From assembly GCA_964016885.1 (NCBI GenBank), contig OZ024744.1, forward strand, positions 114,958,302 through 115,022,301: 64,000 nt of DNA. The letters are read 5' to 3'. The translations under genes were made by a program, and so were the position numbers. The DNA comes from Eledone cirrhosa (taxonomy: Eukaryota > Mollusca > Cephalopoda > Octopoda > Eledonidae). Below, in pieces: positions 1 through 12,000 of this stretch. The notes under the pieces are model-generated. The model was not told the DNA's origin. It saw only the letters and a program-made list of their open reading frames with translations, and searched no databases. Within the stretch, counting starts at the first letter, position 1. The number at the start of each line of letters is the position of its first letter.

Positions 1-3000
1 TTGTCATCATTTCTGTTGTCTGTCTTGTCTCTGTTGCTGCTGCGGTTGGTGTTGTCATCATTTCTGTTGTCTGAGTTGTCGCTGTTGCTGCTGCGGTTGG
101 TGTTGTCATCATTTCTGTTGTCTGACTTGTCGCTGTTACTGCTGCGGTTGGTGTTGTCATCATTTCTGTTGTCTGACTTGTCGCTGTTGCTGCTGCGGTT
201 GGTGTTGTCATCATTTCTGTTGTCTGACTTGTCGCTGTTGCTGCTGCGGTTGGTGTTGTCATTGTTTCTGTTGTCTGACTTGTCGCTGTTGCTGCTGCGG
301 TTGGTGTTGTCATCGTTTCTGTTGTCTGAGTTGTCGCTGTTGCTGCTGCGGTTGGTGTTGTCATTGTTTCTGTTGTCTGACTTTTCGCTGTTGCTGCTGC
401 GGTTGGTGTTGTCATCATTTCTGTTGTCTGTCTTGTCGCTGTTGCTGCTGCGGTTGGTGTTGTCATCATTTCTGTTGTCTGACTTGTCGCTGTTGCTGCT
501 GCGGTTGGTGTTGTCATCATTTCTGTTGTCTGACTTGTCGCTGTTGCTGCTGCGGTTGGTGTTGTCATCATTTCTGTTGTCTGACTTGTCGCTGTTGCTG
601 CTGCGGTTGGTGTTGTCATTGTTTCTGTTGTCTGTCTTGTGGCTGTTGCTGCTGCGGTTGGTGTTGTCATCATTTCTGTTGTCTGACTTGTCGCTGTTGC
701 TGCTGCGGTTGGTGTTGTCATCATTTCTGTTGTCTGACTTGTCGCTGTTGCTGCTGCGGTTGGTGTTGTCATCATTTCTGTTGTCTGACTTGTCGCTGTT
801 GCTGCTGCGGTTGGTGTTGTCATCATTTCTGTTGTCTGACTTGTCGCTGTTGCTGCTGTGGTTGGTGTTGTCATTGTTTCTGTTGTCTGTCTTGTCGCTG
901 TTGCTGCTGTGGTTGGTGTTGTCATCATTTCTGTTGTCTGACTTGTCACTGTTGCTGCTGCGGTTGGTGTTGTCATCGTTTCTGTTGTCTGACTTGTCGC
1001 TGTTGCTGCTGCGGTTGGTGTTGTCATTGTTTCTGTTGTCTGTCTTGTCGCTGTTGCTGCTGCGGTTGGTGTTGTCGTCATTTCTGTTGTCTGACCTGTC
1101 ACTGTTGCTGCTGCGTTTGGTGTTGTCATTGTTTCTGTTGTCTGACTTGTCGCTGTTGCTGCTGCGGTTGGTGTTGTCATCATTTCTGTTGTCTGACTTG
1201 TCGCTGTTGCTGCTGCGGTTGGTGTTGTCATCATTTCTGTTGTCTGACTTGTCGCTGTTGCTGCTGCGGTTGGTGTTGTCATTGTTTCTGTTGTCTGACT
1301 TGTCGCTGTTGCTGCTGCGGTTGGTGTTGTCATTGTTTCTGTTGTCTGACTTGTCGCTGTTGCTGCTGCAGTTGGTGTTGTCATCATTTCTGTTGTCTGA
1401 CCTGTCGCTGTTGCTGCTGCGGTTGGTGTTGTCATCATTTCTGTTGTCTGACTTGTCGCTGTTGCTGCTGCGGTTGGTGTTGTCATTGTTTCTGTTGTCT
1501 GAGTTGTCGCCGTTGCTGCTGCGGTTGGTGTTGTCATCATTTCTGTTGTCTGACTTGTCGCTGTTGCTGCTGCGGTTGGTGTTGTCATCATTTCTGTTGT
1601 CTGACTTGTCGCTGTTGCTGCTGCGGTTGGTGTTGTCATTGTTTCTGTTGTCTGTCTTGTGGCTGTTGCTGCTGCGGTTGGTGTTGTCATCATTTCTGTT
1701 GTCTGACTTGTCGCTGTTGCTGCTGCGGTTGGTGTTGTCATCATTTCTGTTGTCTGACTTGTCGCTGTTGCTGCTGCGGTTGGTGTTGTCATCATTTCTG
1801 TTGTCTGACTTGTCGCTGTTGCTGCTGCGGTTGGTGTTGTCATCATTTCTGTTGTCTGACTTGTCGCTGTTGCTGCTGTGGTTGGTGTTGTCATTGTTTC
1901 TGTTGTCTGTCTTGTCGCTGTTGCTGCTGTGGTTGGTGTTGTCATCATTTCTGTTGTCTGACTTGTCACTGTTGCTGCTGCGGTTGGTGTTGTCATCGTT
2001 TCTGTTGTCTGACTTGTCGCTGTTGCTGCTGCGGTTGGTGTTGTCATTGTTTCTGTTGTCTGTCTTGTCGCTGTTGCTGCTGCGGTTGGTGTTGTCGTCA
2101 TTTCTGTTGTCTGACCTGTCGCTGTTGCTGCTGCGTTTGGTGTTGTCATTGTTTCTGTTGTCTGACTTGTCGCTGTTGCTGCTGCGGTTGGTGTTGTCAT
2201 CATTTCTGTTGTCTGACTTGTCGCTGTTGCTGCTGCGGTTGGTGTTGTCATCATTTCTGTTGTCTGACTTGTCGCTGTTGCTGCTGCGGTTGGTGTTGTC
2301 ATTGTTTCTGTTGTCTGACTTGTCGCTGTTGCTGCTGCGGTTGGTGTTGTCATTGTTTCTGTTGTCTGACTTGTCGCTGTTGCTGCTGCAGTTGGTGTTG
2401 TCATCATTTCTGTTGTCTGACCTGTCGCTGTTGCTGCTGCGGTTGGTGTTGTCATCATTTCTGTTGTCTGACTTGTCGCTGTTGCTGCTGCGGTTGGTGT
2501 TGTCATTGTTTCTGTTGTCTGAGTTGTCGCTGTTGCTGCTGCGGTTGGTGTTGTCATCATTTCTGTTGTCTGTCTTGTCGCTGTTGCTGCTGTGGTTGGT
2601 GTTGTCATCATTTCTGTTGTCTGTCTTGTCACTGTTGCTGCTGCGGTTGGTGTTGTCATCATTTCTGTTGTCTGAGTTGTCGCTGTTGCTGCTGCGGTTG
2701 GTGTTGTCATTGTTTCTGTTGTCTGACCTGTCGCTGTTGCTGCTGCGGTTGGTGTTGTCATTGTTTCTGTTGTCTGTCTTGTCGCTGTTGCTGCTGTGGT
2801 TGGTGTTGTCATCATTTCTGTTGTCTGACTTGTCGCTGTTGCTGCTGCGGTTGGTGTTGTCATTGTTTCTGTTGTCTGTCTTGTCGCTGTTGCTGCTGTG
2901 GTTGGTGTTGTCATCATTTCTGTTGTCTGTCTTGTCGCTGTTGCTGCTGCGGTTGGTGTTGTCATCATTTCTGTTGTCTGAGTTGTCGCTGTTGCTGCTG

Positions 3001-6000
3001 CGGTTGGTGTTGTCATTGTTTCTGTTGTCTGTCTTGTCGCTGTTGCTGCTGTGGTTGGTGTTGTCATCATTTCTGTTGTCTGACTTGTCGCTGTTGCTGC
3101 TGCGGTTGGTGTTGTCATTGTTTCTGTTGTCTGTCTTGTCGCTGTTGCTGTTGCGGTTGGTGTTGTCATCATTTCTGTTGTCTGCCTTGTCGCTGTTGCT
3201 GCTGTGGTTGGTGTTGTCATCATTTCTGTTGTCTGACTTGTCGCTGTTGCTGCTGCGGTTGGTGTTGTCATCATTTCTGTTGTCTGTCTTGTCGCTGTTG
3301 CTGCTGCGGTTGGTGTTGTCATTGTTTCTGTTGTCTGACTTGTCGCTGTTGCTGCTGCGGTTGGTGTTGTCATCATTTCTGTTGTCTGTCTTGTCGCTGT
3401 TGCTGCTGCGGTTGGTGTTGTCATTGTTTCTGTTGTCTGACTTGTCGCTGTTGCTGCTGCGGTTGGTGTTGTCATCATTTCTGTTGTCTGACTTGTCGCT
3501 GTTGCTGCTGCGGTTGGTGTTGTCATTGTTTCTGTTGTCTGACTTGTCGCTGTTGCTGCTGCGGTTGGTGTTGTCATTGTTTCTGTTGTCTGACTTGTCG
3601 CTGTTGCTGCTGTGGTTGGTGTTGTCATCATTTCTGTAGTCTGTCTTGTCGCTGTTGCTGCTGCGGTTGGTGTTGTCATTGTTTCTGTTGTCTGACTTGT
3701 CGCTGTTGCTGCTGCGGTTGGTGTTGTCATCATTTCTGTTGTCTGACTTGTCGCTGTTGCTGCTGCGGTTGGTGTTGTCATTGTTTCTGTTGTCTGACTT
3801 GTCGCTGTTGCTGCTGCGGTTGGTGTTGTCATTGTTTCTGTTGTCTGACTTGTCGCTGTTGCTGCTGTGGTTGGTGTTGTCATCATTTCTGTTGTCTGTC
3901 TTGTCGCTGGTGCTGCTGCGGTTGGTGTTGTCATTGTTTCTGTTGTCTGACTTGTCGCTGTTGCTGCTGCGGTTGGTGTTGTCATTGTTTCTGTTGTCTG
4001 TCTTGTCGCTGTTGCTGCTGCGGTTGGTGTTGTCATCATTTCTGTTGTCTGACTTGTCGCTGTTGCTGCTGTGGTTGGTGTTGTCATCATTTCTGTTGTC
4101 TGACCTGTTGCTGCTGCGGTTGGTGTTGTCATCATTTCTGTTGTCTGAGTTGTCGCTGTTGCTGCTGCGGTTGGTGTTGTCATCATTTCTGTTGTCTGAC
4201 TTGTCGCTGTTGCTGCTGCAGTTGGTGTTGTCATTGTTTCTGTTGTCTGACTTGTCGCTGTTGCTGCTGTGGTTGGTGTTGTCATCATTTCTGTTGTCTG
4301 ACCTGTCGCTGTTGCTGCTGCGGTTGGTGTTGTCATTGTTTCTGTTGTCTGACTTGTCGCTGTTGCTGCTGCGGTTGGTGTTGTCATCATTTCTGTTGTC
4401 TGACTTGTCGCTGTTGCTGCTGCGGTTGGTGTTGTCATCATTTCTGTTGTCTGACTTGTCGCTGTTGCTGCTGTGGTTGGTGTTGTCATCATTTCTGTTG
4501 TCTGACCTGTCGCTGTTGCTGCTGCGGTTGGTGTTGTCATTGTTTCTGTTGTCTGACTTGTCGCTGTTGCTGCTGCGGTTGGTGTTGTCATCATTTCTGT
4601 TGTCTGTCTTGTCGCTGTTGCTGCTGCGGTTGGTGTTGTCATTGTTTCTGTTGTCTGACTTGTCGCTGTTGCTGCTGCGGTTGGTGTTGTCATCATTTCT
4701 GTTGTCTGACTTGTCGCTGTTGCTGCTGCGGTTGGTGTTGTCATTGTTTCAGTTGTCTGACTTGTCGCTGTTGCTGCTGCGGTTGGTGTTGTCATTGTTT
4801 CTGTTGTCTGACTTGTCGCTGTTGCTGCTGTGGTTGGTGTTGTCATCATTTCTGTTGTTTGTCTTGTCGCTGTTGCTGCTGCGGTTGGTGTTGTCATTGT
4901 TTCTGTTGTCTGACTTGTCGCTGTTGCTGCTGCGGTTGGTGTTGTCATCATTTCTGTTGTCTGACTTGTCGCTGTTGCTGCTGTGGTTGGTGTTGTCATC
5001 ATTTCTGTTGTCTGACCTGTCGCTGTTGCTGCTGCGGTTGGTGTTGTCATTGTTTCTGTTGTCTGACTTGTCGCTGTTGCTGCTGCGGTTGGTGTTGTCA
5101 TCATTTCTGTTGTCTGACTTGTCGCTGTTGCTGCTGTGGTTGGTGTTGTCATTGTTTCTGTTGTCTGTCTTGTCGCTGTTGCTGTTGCGGTTGGTGTTGT
5201 CATCATTTCTGTTGTCTGTCTTGTCGCTGTTGCTGCTGTGGTTGGTGTTGTCATCATTTCTGTTGTCTGACTTGTCGCTGTTGCTGCTGTGGTTGGTGTT
5301 GTCATTGTTTCTGTTGTCTGACTTGTCGCTGTTGCTGCTGCGGTTGGTGTTGTCATCATTTCTGTTGTCTGACTTGTCGCTGTTGCTGCTGCGGTTGGTG
5401 TTGTCATCATTTCTGTTGTCTGACCTGTCGCTGTTGCTGCTGCGGTTGGTGTTGTCATCATTTCTGTTGTCTGTCTTGTCGCTGTTGCTGCTGTGGTTGG
5501 TGTTGTCATTGTTTCTGTTGTCTGACTTGTCGCTGTTGCTGCTGCGGTTGGTTTTGTCATTGTTTCTGTTGTCTGTCTTGTCGCTGTTGCTGCTGCGGTT
5601 GGTGTTGTCATTGTTTCTGTTGTCTGTCTTGTCGCTGTTGCTGCTGTGGTTGGTGTTGTCATCATTTCTGTTGTCTGACTTGTCGCTGTTGCTGCTGCGG
5701 TTGGTGTTGTCATTGTTTCTGTTGTCTGACTTGTCGCTGTTGCTGCTGCGGTTGGTGTTGTCATCATTTCTGTTGTCTGTCTTGTCTCTGTTGCTGCTGC
5801 GGTTGGTGTTGTCATCATTTCTGTTGTCTGAGTTGTCGCTGTTGCTGCTGCGGTTGGTGTTGTCATCATTTCTGTTGTCTGACTTGTCGCTGTTACTGCT
5901 GCGGTTGGTGTTGTCATCATTTCTGTTGTCTGACTTGTCGCTGTTGCTGCTGCGGTTGGTGTTGTCATCATTTCTGTTGTCTGACTTGTCGCTGTTGCTG

Positions 6001-9000
6001 CTGCGGTTGGTGTTGTCATTGTTTCTGTTGTCTGACTTGTCGCTGTTGCTGCTGCGGTTGGTGTTGTCATCGTTTCTGTTGTCTGAGTTGTCGCTGTTGC
6101 TGCTGCGGTTGGTGTTGTCATTGTTTCTGTTGTCTGACTTGTCGCTGTTGCTGCTGCGGCTGGTGTTGTCATCATTTCTGTTGTCTGTCTTGTCGCTGTT
6201 GCTGCTGCGGTTGGTGTTGTCATCATTTCTGTTGTCTGACTTGTCGCTGTTGCTGCTGCGGTTGGTGTTGTCATCATTTCTGTTGTCTGACTTGTCGCTG
6301 TTGCTGCTGTGGTTGGTGTTGTCATTGTTTCTGTTGTCTGACCTGTCGCTGTTGTTGCTGCAGTTGGTGTTGTCATCATTTCTGTTGTCTGACTTGTCGC
6401 TGTTGCTGCAGCGGTTGGTGTTGTCATCATTTCTGTTGTCTGACTTGTCGCTGTTGCTGCTGCGGTTGGTGTTGTCATCATTTCTGTTGTCTGTCTTGTC
6501 GCTGTTGCTGCTGCGGTTGGTGTTGTCATCATTTCTGTTGTCTGACTTGTCGCTGTTGCTGCTGCAGTTGGTGTTGTCATCATTTCTGTTGTCTGACTTG
6601 TCGCTGTTGCTGCTGCGGTTGGTGTTGTCATTGTTTCTGTTGTCTGACTTGTCGCTGTTGCTGCTGCGGTTGGTGTTGTCATCATTTCTGTTGTCTGACT
6701 TGTCGCTGTTGCTGCTGCGGTTGGTGTTGTCATTGTTTCTGTTGTCTGACTTGTCGCTGTTGCTGCTGCGGTTGGTGTTGTCATTGTTTCTGTTGTCTGA
6801 CTTGTCGCTGTTGCTGCTGCGGTTGGTGTTGTCATCGTTTCTGTTGTCTGACTTGTCACTGTTGCTGCTGCGGTTGGTGTTGTCATCATTTCTGTTGTCT
6901 GACTTGTCGCTGTTGCTGCTGCGGCTGGTGTTGTCATCGTTTCTGTTGTCTGACTTGTCGCTGTTGCTGCTGCGGTTGGTGTTGTCATCGTTTCTGTTGT
7001 CTGACTTGTCGCTGTTGCTGCTGCGGTTGGTGTTGTCATCATTTCTGTTGTCTGTCTTGTCGCTGTTGCTGCTGCGGTTGGTGTTGTCATCATTTCTGTT
7101 GTCTGACTTGTCGCTGTTGCTGCTGCGGTTGGTGTTGTCATTGTTTCTGTTGTCTGACTTGTCGCTGTTGCTGCTGCGGTTGGTGTTGTCATCATTTCTG
7201 TTGTCTGACTTGTCGCTGTTGCTGCTGCGGTTGGTGTTGTCATTGTTTCTGTTGTCTGACTTGTCGCTGTTGCTGCTGCGGTTGGTGTTGTCATTGTTTC
7301 TGTTGTCTGACTTGTCGCTGTTGCTGCTGCGGTTGGTGTTGTCATCGTTTCTGTTGTCTGACTTGTCACTGTTGCTGCTGCGGTTGGTGTTGTCATCATT
7401 TCTGTTGTCTGACTTGTCGCTGTTGCTGCTGCGGCTGGTGTTGTCATCGTTTCTGTTGTCTGACTTGTCGCTGTTGCTGCTGCGGTTGGTGTTGTCATCG
7501 TTTCTGTTGTCTGACTTGTCGCTGTTGCTGCTGCGGTTGGTGTTGTCATCATTTCTGTTGTCTGTCTTGTCGCTGTTGCTGCTGCGGTTGGTGTTGTCAT
7601 CATTTCTGTTGTCTGACTTGTCGCTGTTGCTGCTGCGGTTGGTGTTGTCATCATTTCTGTTGTCTGACTTGTCGCTGTTGCTGCTGCGGTTGGTGTTGTC
7701 ATCATTTCTGTTGTCTGACTTGTCGCTGTTGCTGCTGCGGTTGGTGTTGTCATCGTTTCTGTTGTCTGACTTGTCGCTGTTGCTGCTGCGGTTGGTGTTG
7801 TCATCATTTCTGTTGTCTGACTTGTCGCTGTTGCTGCTGCGGTTGGTGTTGTCATTGTTTCTGTTGTCTGACTTGTCGCTGTTGCTGCTGCGGTTGGTGT
7901 TGTCATCATTTCTGTTGTCTGACTTGTCGCTGTTGCTGCTGCGGTTGGTGTTGTCATCATTTCTGTTGTCTGACTTGTCGCTGTTGCTGCTGCGGTTGGT
8001 GTTGTCATCATTTCTGTTGTCTGACCTGTCGCTGTTGCTGCTGCGGTTGGTGTTGTCATTGTTTCTGTTGTCTGACCTGTCGCTGTTGCTGCTGTGGTTG
8101 GTGTTGTCATCATTTCTGTTGTCTGACTTGTCGCTGTTGCTGCTGCGGTTGGTGTTGTCATTGTTTCTGTTGTCTGACTTGTCGCTGTTGCTGCTGCGGT
8201 TGGTGTTGTCATCATTTCTGTTGTCTGACTTGTCGCTGTTGCTGCTGCGGTTGGTGTTGTCATCATTTCTGTTGTCTGACTTGTCGCTGTTGCTGCTGCA
8301 GTTGGTGTTGTCATCATTTCTGTTGTCTGACTTGTCGCTGTTGCTGCTGTGGTTGGTGTTGTCATCATTTCTGTTGTCTGACTTGTCGCTGTTGCTGCTG
8401 CGGTTGGTGTTGTCATTGTTTCTGTTGTCTGACTTGTCGCTGTTGCTGCTGCGGTTGGTATTGTCATCATTTCTGTTGTCTGAGTTGTCGCTGTTGCTGC
8501 TGTGGTTGGTGTTGTCATTGTTTCTGTTGTCTGACCTGTCGCTGTTGCTGCTGCGGTTGGTGTTGTCATCATTTCTGTTGTCTGACTTGTCGCTGTTGCT
8601 GCTGCGGTTGGTGTTGTCATCATTTCTGTTGTCTGTCTTGTCGCTGTTGCTGCTGTGATTGGTGTTGTCATTGTTTCTGTTGTCTGACTTGTCGCTGTTG
8701 CTGCTGCGGTTGGTGTTGTCATTGTTTCTGTTGTCTGACTTGTCGCTGTTGCTGCTGCGGTTGGTGTTGTCATCATTTCTGTTGTCTGACTTGTCGCTGG
8801 TGCTGCTGCGGTTGGTGTTGTCATCATTTCTGTTGTCTGACTTGTCGCTGTTGCTGCTGCGGTTGGTGTTGTCATCATTTCTGTTGTCTGTCTTGTCGCT
8901 GTTGCTGCTGTGATTGGTGTTGTCATTGTTTCTGTTGTCTGACTTGTCGCTGTTGCTGCTGTGGTTGGTGTTGTCATTGTTTCTGTTGTCTGACTTGTCG

Positions 9001-12000
9001 CTGTTGCTGCTGCGGTTGGTGTTGTCATCATTTCTGTTGTCTGTCTTGTCGCTGTTGCTGCTGCGGTTGGTGTTGTCATTGTTTCTGTTGTCTGTCTTGT
9101 CGCTGTTGCTGCTGCGGTTGGTGTTGTCATTGTTTCTGTTGTCTGACTTGTCGCTGTTGCTGCTGCGGTTGGTGTTGTCATTGTTTCTGTTGTCTGACTT
9201 GTCGCTGTTGCTGCTGCGGTTGGTGTTGTCATCATTTCGGTTGTCTGACTTGTCGCTGTTGCTGCTGCGGTTGGTGTTGTCATCATTTCTGTTGTCTGAC
9301 TTGTCGCTGTTGCTGCTGCGGTTGGTGTTGTCATCATTTCTGTTGTCTGACCTGTCGCTGTTGCTGCTGCGGTTGGTGTTGTCATTGTTTCTGTTGTCTG
9401 ACCTGTCGCTGTTGCTGCTGTGGTTGGTGTTGTCATCATTTCTGTTGTCTGACTTGTCGCTGTTGCTGCTGCGGTTGGTGTTGTCATTGTTTCTGTTGTC
9501 TGTCTTGTCGCTGTTGCTGCTGCGGTTGGTGTTGTCATTGTTTCTGTTGTCTGTCTTGTCGCTGTTGCTGCTGTGGTTGGTGTTGTCATCATTTCTGTTG
9601 TCTGACTTGTCGCTGTTGCTGCTGCGGTTGGTGTTGTCATCATTTCTGTTGTCTGACCTGTCGCTGTTGCTGCTGCGGTTGGTGTTGTCATCATTTCTGT
9701 TGTCTGACCTGTCGCTGTTGCTGCTGCGGTTGGTGTTGTCATTGTTTCTGTTGTCTGACTTGTCGCTGTTGCTGCTGCGGTTGGTGTTGTCATCATTTCT
9801 GTTGTCTGACTTGTCGCTGTTGCTGCTGCGGTTGGTGTTGTCATCATTTCTGTTGTCTGACTTGTCGCTGTTGCTGCTGCGGTTGGTGTTGTCATCATTT
9901 CTGTTGTCTGACTTGTCGCTGTTGCTGCTGCGGTTGGTGTTGTCATTGTTTCTGTTGTCTGTCTTGTCGCTGTTGCTGCTGCGGTTGGTGTTGTCATCAT
10001 TTCTGTTGTCTGACCTGTCGCTGTTGCTGCTGCGGTTGATGTTGTCATCATTTCTGTTGTCTGACCTGTCGCTGTTGCTGCTGCGGTTGGTGTTGTCATC
10101 ATTTCTGTTGTCTGACCTGTCGCTGTTGCTGCTGCGGTTGGTGTTGTCATCATTTCTGTTGTCTGACTTGTCGCTGTTGCTGCTGCGGTTGGTGTTGTCA
10201 TCATTTCTGTTGTCTGACTTGTCGCTGTTGCTGCTGCGGTTGGTGTTGTCATCATTTCTGTTGTCTGACTTGTCGCTGTTGCTGCTGCGGTTGTTGTTGT
10301 CATCATTTCTGTTGTCTGACTTGTCGCTGTTGCTGCTGCGGTTGGTGTTGTCATCATTTCTGTTGTCTGACTTGTCGCTGTTGCTGCTGCGGTTGGTGTT
10401 GTCATCATTTCTGTTGTCTGACTTGTCGCTGTTGCTGCTGCGGTTGGTGTTGTCATCATTTCTGTTGTCTGACTTGTCGCTGTTGCTGCTGCGGATGGTG
10501 TTGTCATCGTTTCTGTTGTCTGACTTGTCGCTGTTGCTGCTGTGGTTGGTGTTGTCATTGTTTCTGTTGTCTGTCCTGTCGCTGTTGCTGCTGCGGTTGG
10601 TGTTGTCATCATTTCTGTTGTCTGACTTGTCGCTGTTGCTGCTGCGGTTGGTGTTGTCATCATTTCTGTTGTCTGTCTTGTCGCTGTTGCTGCTGCGGTT
10701 GGTGTTGTCATCATTTCTGTTGTCTGACCTGTCGCTGTTGCTGCTGCGGTTGGTGTTGTCATTGTTTCTGTTGTCTGACTTGTCGCTGTTGCTGCTGCGG
10801 TTGGTGTTGTCATCATTTCTGTTGTCTGACTTGTCGCTGTTGCTGCTGCGGTTGGTGTTGTCATCATTTCTGTTGTCTGTCTTGTCGCTGTTGCTGCTGC
10901 GGTTGGTGTTGTCATTGTTTCTGTTGTCTGTCTTGTCGCTGTTGCTGCTGCGGTTGGTGTTGTCATTGTTTCTGTTGTCTGACTTGTCGCTGTTGCTGCT
11001 GCGGTTGGTGTTGTCATCATTTCTGTTGTCTGTCTTGTCGCTGTTGCTGCTGCGGTTGGTGTTGTCATTGTTTCTGTTGTCTGACTTGTCGCTGTTGCTG
11101 CTGTGGTTGGTGTTGTCATTGTTTCTGTTGTCTGACCTGTCGCTGTTGCTGCTGCGGTTGGTGTTGTCATCATTTCTGTTGTCTGACTTGTCGCTGTTGC
11201 TGCTGCGGTTGGTGTTGTCATTGTTTCTGTTGTCTGACTTGTCGCTGTTGCTGCTGCGGTTGGTGTTGTCATTGTTTCTGTTGTCTGACTTGTCGCTGTT
11301 GCTGCTGCGGTTGGTGTTGTCATCATTTCTGTTGTCTGACTTGTCGCTGTTGCTGCTGTGGTTGGTGTTGTCATCATTTCTGTTGTCTGACTTGTCGCTG
11401 TTGCTGCTGCGGTTGGTGTTGTCATCATTTCTGTTGTCTGACCTGTCGCTGTTGCTGCTGCGGTTGGTGTTGTCATTGTTTCTGTTGTCTGTCTTGTCGC
11501 TGTTGCTGCTGCGGTTGGTGTTGTCATCATTTCTGTTGTCTGACTTGTCGCTGTTGCTGCTGCGGTTGGTGTTGTCATCGTTTCTGTTGTCTGACTTGTC
11601 GCTGTTGCTGCTGCGGTTGGTGTTGTCATCATTTCTGTTGTCTGACTTGTCGCTGTTGCTGCTGCGGCTGGTGTTGTCATCGTTTCTGTTGTCTGACTTG
11701 TCGCTGTTGCTGCTGCGGTTGGTGTTGTCATCATTTCTGTTGTCTGTCTTGTCGCTGTTGCTGCTGCGGTTGGTGTTGTCACCATTTCTGTTGTCTGTCT
11801 TGTCGCTGTTGCTGCTGCGGTTGGTGTTGTCATCGTTTCTGTTGTCTGACTTGTCGCTGTTGCTGCTGCGGTTGGTGTTGTCATCATTTCTGTTGTCTGT
11901 CTTGTCGCTGTTGCTGCTGCGGTTGGTGTTGTCATCATTTCTGTTGTCTGACTTGTCGCTGTTGCTGCTGCGGTTGGTGTTGTCATTGTTTCTGTTGTCT

